A stretch of 64,000 nucleotides of DNA from Neofusicoccum parvum. Taxonomy: Eukaryota > Ascomycota > Dothideomycetes > Botryosphaeriales > Botryosphaeriaceae. Positions 58,459 to 64,000 of the stretch are shown piece by piece (the first letter of the stretch is position 1; each line of letters starts with the position of its first letter). The translations under genes and the position numbers were made by a program. The DNA lies in assembly GCA_020912385.1 (NCBI GenBank), contig CP087208.1:620001-684000 (forward strand), read 5' to 3'. Below the pieces are notes generated by a model. That model was given only the letters and a program-made list of their open reading frames with translations. It searched no databases and was not told where the DNA came from.

Positions 58459-60899
58459 CGCGATGGACAGGAAGAGGACGCAAGGCAGAATGAAAAGCAA
58501 TAAGGTTGGGAAGGGGAGAAGATAGGGTACGCGAGTGGCAGCTCGTACGGCGAGGCACGCGTGGTGGAGAATGCGCGTGTGTCGAGAAGCGCCGAGATCT
58601 CCGGGGGCCGGGAAGATGACGCGAATGCGCGACCCTGCCAAACTCAACAACGCGCCGTGTGCAATGACACCAAAACCCAACGCCTGCGCGCCTCGCGCAG
58701 CATGCTCGCGCTCCGAAGTCGTCCTGCACCACCATCAACTGCGTCCCAGCATCTTGTCGTCGAGCCCCGGCACGACTGGCACGCGCGCTCACGTGAGTCG
58801 CCACACCCGCCTCTCCCCGCTCTCTGTGTACGCGCACTGGTGGAACCGTCGTCTGCCGCCGTCCCCTCGCGGCAGAAGCGCGACTCATGCGCGTTTTGTA
58901 CGTCAGCCCTACGCGTCAAGGCTCGTGGCTCCGGGGACCGCTCTTCGCGCTTGCTCGGAACATATGACCCCGCTGGACATGGATCGCGTGGGACGGCGTG
59001 AGGCAGCGGCCCAGGCAGCAAACGGTCTAACCCAGCTCTCCGGACGTGGAGCGTAAGACCGGAGGAACATCCTTCCCGTACTCGTTCCGAATGAGCCTCA
59101 CCGGACTTTCGTGGGGGCATGTGGCCACCAAGTCTGCGAAATCTCTCAAGCCTCTTCAATTGCTTCATTGGTCTATCCGCATGTCTCTTGTCAATTCCAT
59201 TTTGCTTGAATCAGTCTTTCGCCTCTCATCTCACAGCAGCTTAGGCAGACGCCCGGGGTATTGCAAAAGCCCATCCGCACCCCGTCCTGGGCGTGCTGAC
59301 CTTGCATTCCGATTCGGCCCTTCACTGTAGGCTCTTGGCTCCAGAGCGCGGTACAGCCTCCTGCACCCGACGATCTTCTCTGGGTTTGCCCTGGTCCTTT
59401 TTGTCAGAACGCTCCGCCTCTGTAGCGTCCATTGTGTTGACTCTTCAAGCCTCCCCACTCGTCGCGGCTCGTGCCGCTATTGGATCTTTCTTACATCGCC
59501 GCCGCTGTCCAGATCGCCATCATGTAAGTTTCAAACGATAGGGCTATTGTAGGCTGCAGCCGAGAGCGAGGTCACCGTAAAATCTCGGTGTGCTGCGGCC
59601 GAACCAGAGGCCACCAATACCACAATCACCGCCACTGGCGCCGCGGGCGACGGCTGCGGTCCAGTTCTCCTAGCCCCGACCGCCCGGTCATCAGGTCATG
59701 TTGTGGTCACGAACGACTGCTCTTGAAGGCCCCAAGGAGCTTCATTGGTCGCCTGGAGTTCAGCCTCCGGGAGATGGTATAAGTGCATACAAGGGATTCG
59801 TTTCAAACCCCTCCGCCCTTGCCCTCTGTCTCGCTGCTGGCAGCCAATCAGGCTTCTTAGGCTCCGGACTGCTAGCGGCCGAAGTCTAGTCCACCCTCCA
59901 TTACCCTCCGCACTCTTGGACCCCACGCGGCCTGGACAGAGTTGAGTCCGCAACGGCCGGATATTTTTTGCCGCCACCAGATTCTAAGGCTGAGGCGTAC
60001 GTACGTCCTGTGCGGCCCGCGTCGGGGGCATTTTCCCAACCAAGTTGGTGGTACCACTTCGCCGGCAGCAGGCGTTTTGGCTGCGGTAGCTGTTCCTGAG
60101 TCAGGCATAGGCCCCAGAGTCTTGTGAGATTCTCTGGGCCTTCAAGCCACCTGGGCTATTCCTGGAGGGACCACCGCGGCCGCGGGATTTCCAGCTCCCA
60201 GAGTGCCGGAAGTCGCCTCCTGAACCCTTGTTGTGAGTGTGACATTGGGATTATGACAAGCCGCAGCACACAATGTCTCAGTCAATTCAGAGCCAACCAC
60301 CACGAGATTCCAGCTTGGCTCACTATAGCGGGACTCGCGCGTACGTCCATTAGAATTCGGCCGTGGGACCACACTCGCAGGCAGCAGCAGCTCCATATTT
60401 TTTCGGAGACCCATCGACACCTGTCAGTGGATCCTTGGATTGCTAACCCCAGACCCCTCTCCTCTTTTATCGCCCTTTCGGAGCTCTCTCCTTGATTCCC
60501 CGGAGGCTTCTGCTGAGCGTGCTGCTATCTTTACTATCCTTATCGTCACATTTTGCTGGCTGGCCTTCACTGTTCAAAGATTTGTTCCCCGATCCGTATT
60601 TATCGACCGATCTCCACACTGTAAATCCGGCCCAGAGAGTACCCTCACGAGAAGTCATATGCAAATCTTCCGGGGTCGCTCGAGTAGTGGCATACCCGTG
60701 ACTCAAGCTTTCGTGTGCGGCCTCAAGATTCTCATTGCTGGGTCGGATTGGCACCTTCGGTGCTGGTCAGCGTTCTGCTGCGGCTCAATCTCTGCGTCCG
60801 TTGGCAAGGAGGCTCAACTATTTAATCCGAAAACCACTTCGTTGGGATCGCTGCGCTATTCCCGCACCCCTCATTTCACTTCACTTCACTCCAAACACC
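58459..60899. other. Intergenic between homeobox and NmrA-like genes
   Basis: About 2.4 kb holding both divergent promoters. A possible spliced frame near 59480-59700 (AAAEPEATNTTITATG) is protein-like in composition but has no start codon or known family. No supported gene. Confidence 0.5.
60819..60826 (+). promoter_or_regulatory. Possible TATA-like element of the NmrA-like gene
   Basis: TATTTAAT about 80 bases before the start codon at 60900. Confidence 0.35.
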
Positions 60900-62333
60900 A
60901 TGCGCATCGCAGTAGCAGGAACCAGCGGCCTGGCGCAGCTTATCGCCCATTATGTTAGAGAGGAAACAAGCCATCAGCTCGTGATGCTTTCAAGGAAGGT
61001 GAGTGACGCCACTTTACTCTTGCTCAAAGTTTGCTCTTTCATCAGACGTCGGCCTCCGGTATCGTCAAAAGCTTGAAGAGTGGCCCGCGAGGCTGAATAC
61101 CCCTGGGATTTTGGAAGCGAAATGGCTTCAGCCACCAGTATCTCGATTTGGCCTGAAGTATCTACATGGGCAGAGACTAGGCGTGCTCAGCCGTCGAAAC
61201 TCATCCATGAACCTCGATACTTCAAGATGTCATGAGGCTGGCTATTCCTTATCCATATTCGCTACAGCTGCGGGGCTCCTCCAGGGGTTACCTTGGTCTT
61301 GTGCGTCCCGCTTGATTGCGTTTGGCCTCATACTGCGCAGCGTCAGCAGCCTCTTTGAATCTCCGCCAACTTCAAAGTCTCACCGTTTCTTTCCTATTTG
61401 CTCTTTCTGCTGCCCTGCTCCTTGCGTGCAGAAAGCTGACTCTGCTTCAGGCACAACCAAGTCTCGATGCCAGAGGCTACCAAGTCCAAGTCGCTGACTA
61501 TGACGACCTGAATTCCCTCGAGCATGCTCTGGCGGGCATCGACATCATCATTTCAACAGTCAGCGGCCCTTCACAGCTGGCTCTCATCAAGGCCGCAGTC
61601 AACGCCGGCGTGCGTCGCTTCGCGCCCGCCGAATTCGAAGGCCCTCCGTCTTTGCGACAGAACAACGATCCGCTGGACCGTGGAAGAGCCTCCGCTATGG
61701 CTTACATTGATCACTACCGGTCATACTTCGAAGCAACGACTGTTTTCGTCTGCGGCATCCTCTACGAGCGCTTTCAGCCAGGCGGCTTGGCTGCGGCCCG
61801 TATTGGAGCCTCGACTGGCGTTTCGCAGGAAGGAAACTACATCCTGGACCTCCGATACATGACTGCCCAGGTTCCGGCGTACGACTCTACGAATCAGCCG
61901 TCCTATGTCTGCATGACAGCGGCTCAAGACGCGGCGCGGCTTGTTGTCGCTGCCTTGGACATGCCCACATGGCCACCAGAGTTCCGAATGTGCGGAGAAA
62001 GGATCAAGGTCTATGACCTGGTCGCCATCGCCCGCAGCGTCCGAGGTGGGCTGCATCCTGTGAAATCAAATACACCGAGGTTGCTTGAAAGCTGACGGTT
62101 GCACACTAGGGAGGGAATTCTTCGCGGAGCCAGCGGTCGAGAGCTCCCAGACCCTGAGGTATCAGGCGGCTCTCGCATCGACGCAGGCAGAGCAGCTGAG
62201 ACTGCACAACCTTGCCGCGACGGCCGACGGCCAGCACGACTTCAGCGACACGAATCTGAACAGCTACTTCCCTCACATTCGCATGACCAGGTTCAGGGAC
62301 TGGCTGACGGCCGCCTGGGCTGGCGTTCCCTAA
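60900..62333 (+). CDS. NmrA / isoflavone-reductase-like NAD(P)-binding protein
   Basis: 305 residues in my model: 60900..60998, 61451..62045, 62110..62333. Atypical short-chain dehydrogenase fold. The N-terminus has the dinucleotide loop VAGTSGLAQLIAHY and VMLSRK; exon 2 follows with GYQVQVADYDD, GIDIIISTVSG, AAVNAGVRRFAPAEFEG and FVCGILYERF, all in the order of the isoflavone reductase / PCBER-like group. The third exon gives a normal C-terminus. The first intron would be 452 bases, far longer than any other here. It contains a 46-base GT-AG intron followed by a frame that soon stops, so the gene may carry an insertion or decayed exon. Enzymatic substrate unknown; some members are redox sensors without activity. 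Confidence 0.8.
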
Positions 62334-63664
62334 CTTCCGAAGGGACACGAAGGGGACTGGGGCGCGGTTCTGGACGGATGTCTTTGGTTACACACGTTGC
62401 CTGGTGTTCGCATGGGATGCAAGCCTACCACTATGGATGCAGGCAGACAGCTGCTTCAATGGTAAGGAAGCCTTAAGTGCCTGGGATGGTCGGCAAATGA
62501 CCCCTCGCTAAGGCTTGCGGTGGCAGAGGATGCAGATTGATAACGCAGGTGGATTGGAGGACGAATTTGTGAGCGGACACTTTGGCAAATCTCACCTTCG
62601 TTTCTAGATATATTATTGGTAGTGATTTTATTACTAGAATGACACCGGTACAGCCGACCGGACTTATCCAACGAACATGAAGTGTGCTGCGGAGATTGCT
62701 TTGAGACCGAGACGATAAGGGCGGCCTCACGCTCAATATTTTTGATCTCGCAGTTACACAACCTTTTTTCTTCTTCTTTCAGGCAAGCATCGGACGTATC
62801 TGACTGTTTGCGGAAAAGAGGCATCAGTTCGCCACCCCCTCCTGGCTGCGCAAGGCAGCAAAGTGCAAGTGATGTTCAGGGACAGAAGAAGGCCGACGGC
62901 CGACGGCCGAGCGGTGACGGTTGCACAAGGGCATGAGCTTTCAGGGCGATGTCAGCGGCGCCAAGGGGCCTGGGGGCCAGGACCAAATTGGCCCCATGCT
63001 GCGGGAGTCTGAGCAGCGCACGAAGTCATGTGGTTTGTGCTACCATCGGCTGTTCCTGTGGCCAGCTCCTCTCGTTGCGGTCAATTTGATCCGCGCTTGT
63101 AGGCCAAGGCCTGAGGCCGCCTCGCCTGTGACGCAGTGTGGCTCGTCGAAGCCGTGACAATCGGGAGCCAACCTTGGAAAATTACGAAACAAAGGCCAGT
63201 GCTGTGGAGGTGGTTTGCGTCATGATGGTGACGGGGAGCAGCGCGAGCTCGCGAAGGGAGGCACGGAGCCGCAGCCAAGGCGGGAATTGCGCAACCATGC
63301 GGTGATGCGGTTGTGCCCGGGCAGGAAGCCGGGCGATCAGAAGAGCGATGGCAGATGGGCTTTCGTGAATCTTCGATCTCAAGCCTGCACATCCGCATGG
63401 AGAGGTGGGCCTTCTGGAGCGTGCGTCGCGATGCGATTGCGCGCGTCTGATGTCATATGCCGCCCCACCATCTTTTTTGGCAACTGCCCTCCAGATGTGT
63501 TCATCGAAGGTGTGCTATTAAACCACACGTTGCCGCTCTCTACTGCTCTTCTTCTTCAACTCACCTCACACATACGCGGTTTCTGTGATACCCCGAGCAC
63601 TGCGATTCTTTTCATTCAACGAGAAACCTACTACCACAACCACAACTTCCAAAACACCGCCAAC
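62334..63664. other. Intergenic
   Basis: About 1.3 kb. It contains three copies of GGCCGAC at 62891-62910 and an AT-richer stretch at 62580-62650. No gene seen. Confidence 0.6.
63516..63522 (+). promoter_or_regulatory. Possible TATA-like element of the right-edge gene
   Basis: TATTAAA about 145 bases before the ATG at 63665, followed by a CT-rich leader typical of strongly expressed fungal genes. Confidence 0.35.
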
Positions 63665-64000
63665 ATGACTGTCGCCAACAACACGTACGTAGAACCTCAC
63701 CTTGACAATTCCTGGATAGCGAGCCGCTTTCTCCCTCAGAAAGACACCTAAACTAATGCCATGCAGCCCCACCACCTCCGTCGACAGCGCCAACCCCAAG
63801 ACGGTCGATGAGCGCCAGGCCAACCTTCCCCTGCCCGACCAGCCGCCCACCTCGTCCGACTGGCAATCTGCCGACGCCCGCACCGTCAACGTCGGCTCAG
63901 GCGGCGAGTCCGGTGACATTTCGCACGGCAGCGGCGCCACCAACCTCCATTCGCCCGCCGTCGGCGGCGAAGACATCACCGTGGGCAGGACAGCCAAGGA
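63665..64000 (+). CDS. Short conserved fungal hypothetical protein, runs off right edge
   Basis: Exon 1 is 63665..63684 (20 bases), a GTACGT...ATGCAG intron follows, and exon 2 starts at 63767 and is open to the window end. The join gives MTVANNTPTTSVDSANPKTV, then DERQANLPLPDQPPTSSDWQ, SADARTVNVGSGGESGDISH and so on: a soluble, Gly/Ser/Asp-rich, helix-poor protein with no membrane segment. I recall similar N-termini in small ascomycete proteins of unknown role. The leader is long and CT-rich, with the start codon after CAAC, a good fungal context. The 3' end and domain content cannot be judged. Confidence 0.7.

Noticed and set aside
59480..59880. Possible small secreted-protein gene
   Set aside because: A frame reading AAAEPEATNTTITATG follows a GTAAGT...CAG-like intron, but the upstream frame has no start codon or clear signal peptide and the phases do not join well.
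60900..62333. Secondary-metabolite cluster around the NmrA-like and homeobox genes
   Set aside because: No polyketide synthase, peptide synthetase, terpene cyclase or P450 in the window, so there is no basis for a cluster call.

Overview
The window reads as nuclear DNA of a filamentous ascomycete (Pezizomycotina). Genes are split by short GT-AG introns, mostly 46-75 bases. The encoded families (DUF3433, DUF202, BZZ1 with a C1 domain, NUP188, a hydrolase-NACHT-ankyrin protein) are typical of that group. There are no operons, no prokaryotic ribosome sites, and codon use in the genes is GC-rich. A dothideomycete is my best guess, but class rank cannot be proven from the sequence alone. All exon joins below were worked out by hand from reading frame, splice consensus and family alignment from memory.

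Layout. 1-7 kb holds a left-truncated MFS sugar transporter, a decayed or spliced zinc-finger-like small gene, a double-GFA-domain protein, a PaiB-type FMN-binding protein and a double cupin. 7-18.4 kb holds a large DUF3433 membrane protein, a drug/metabolite-type transporter, an AKR7-type aldo-keto reductase and a CNOT11 homologue. 18.4-24.2 kb is gene-poor and contains a tiny three-exon PMP3 gene and a tRNA-like/poly(A) relic. 24.2-28.2 kb is an NLR-like hydrolase-NACHT-ankyrin gene carrying an in-frame stop codon. 28.9-44.7 kb is a dense housekeeping block: NUP188, a DUF202 membrane protein, DBP5, BZZ1 and ARP2. 44.7-53.1 kb is an 8.4-kb GC-rich stretch in which I find no credible gene. 53-64 kb holds a conserved small protein, a homeobox transcription factor, an NmrA/isoflavone-reductase-like gene and the first part of a short conserved protein that runs off the right end.

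How the genes relate. BZZ1 and ARP2 are adjacent on the same strand and act in the same pathway (WASP-driven Arp2/3 actin assembly at endocytic sites). NUP188, DBP5 and CNOT11 belong to nuclear pore structure, mRNA export and mRNA turnover. The metabolic genes (GFA, PaiB, cupin, AKR, NmrA) show no secondary-metabolite core enzyme nearby, so I do not call a biosynthetic cluster. The most unusual items are the NLR-like gene with its nonsense codon, the small cysteine-rich relic overlapping the GFA gene, and the SINE-like element near 19.6 kb.
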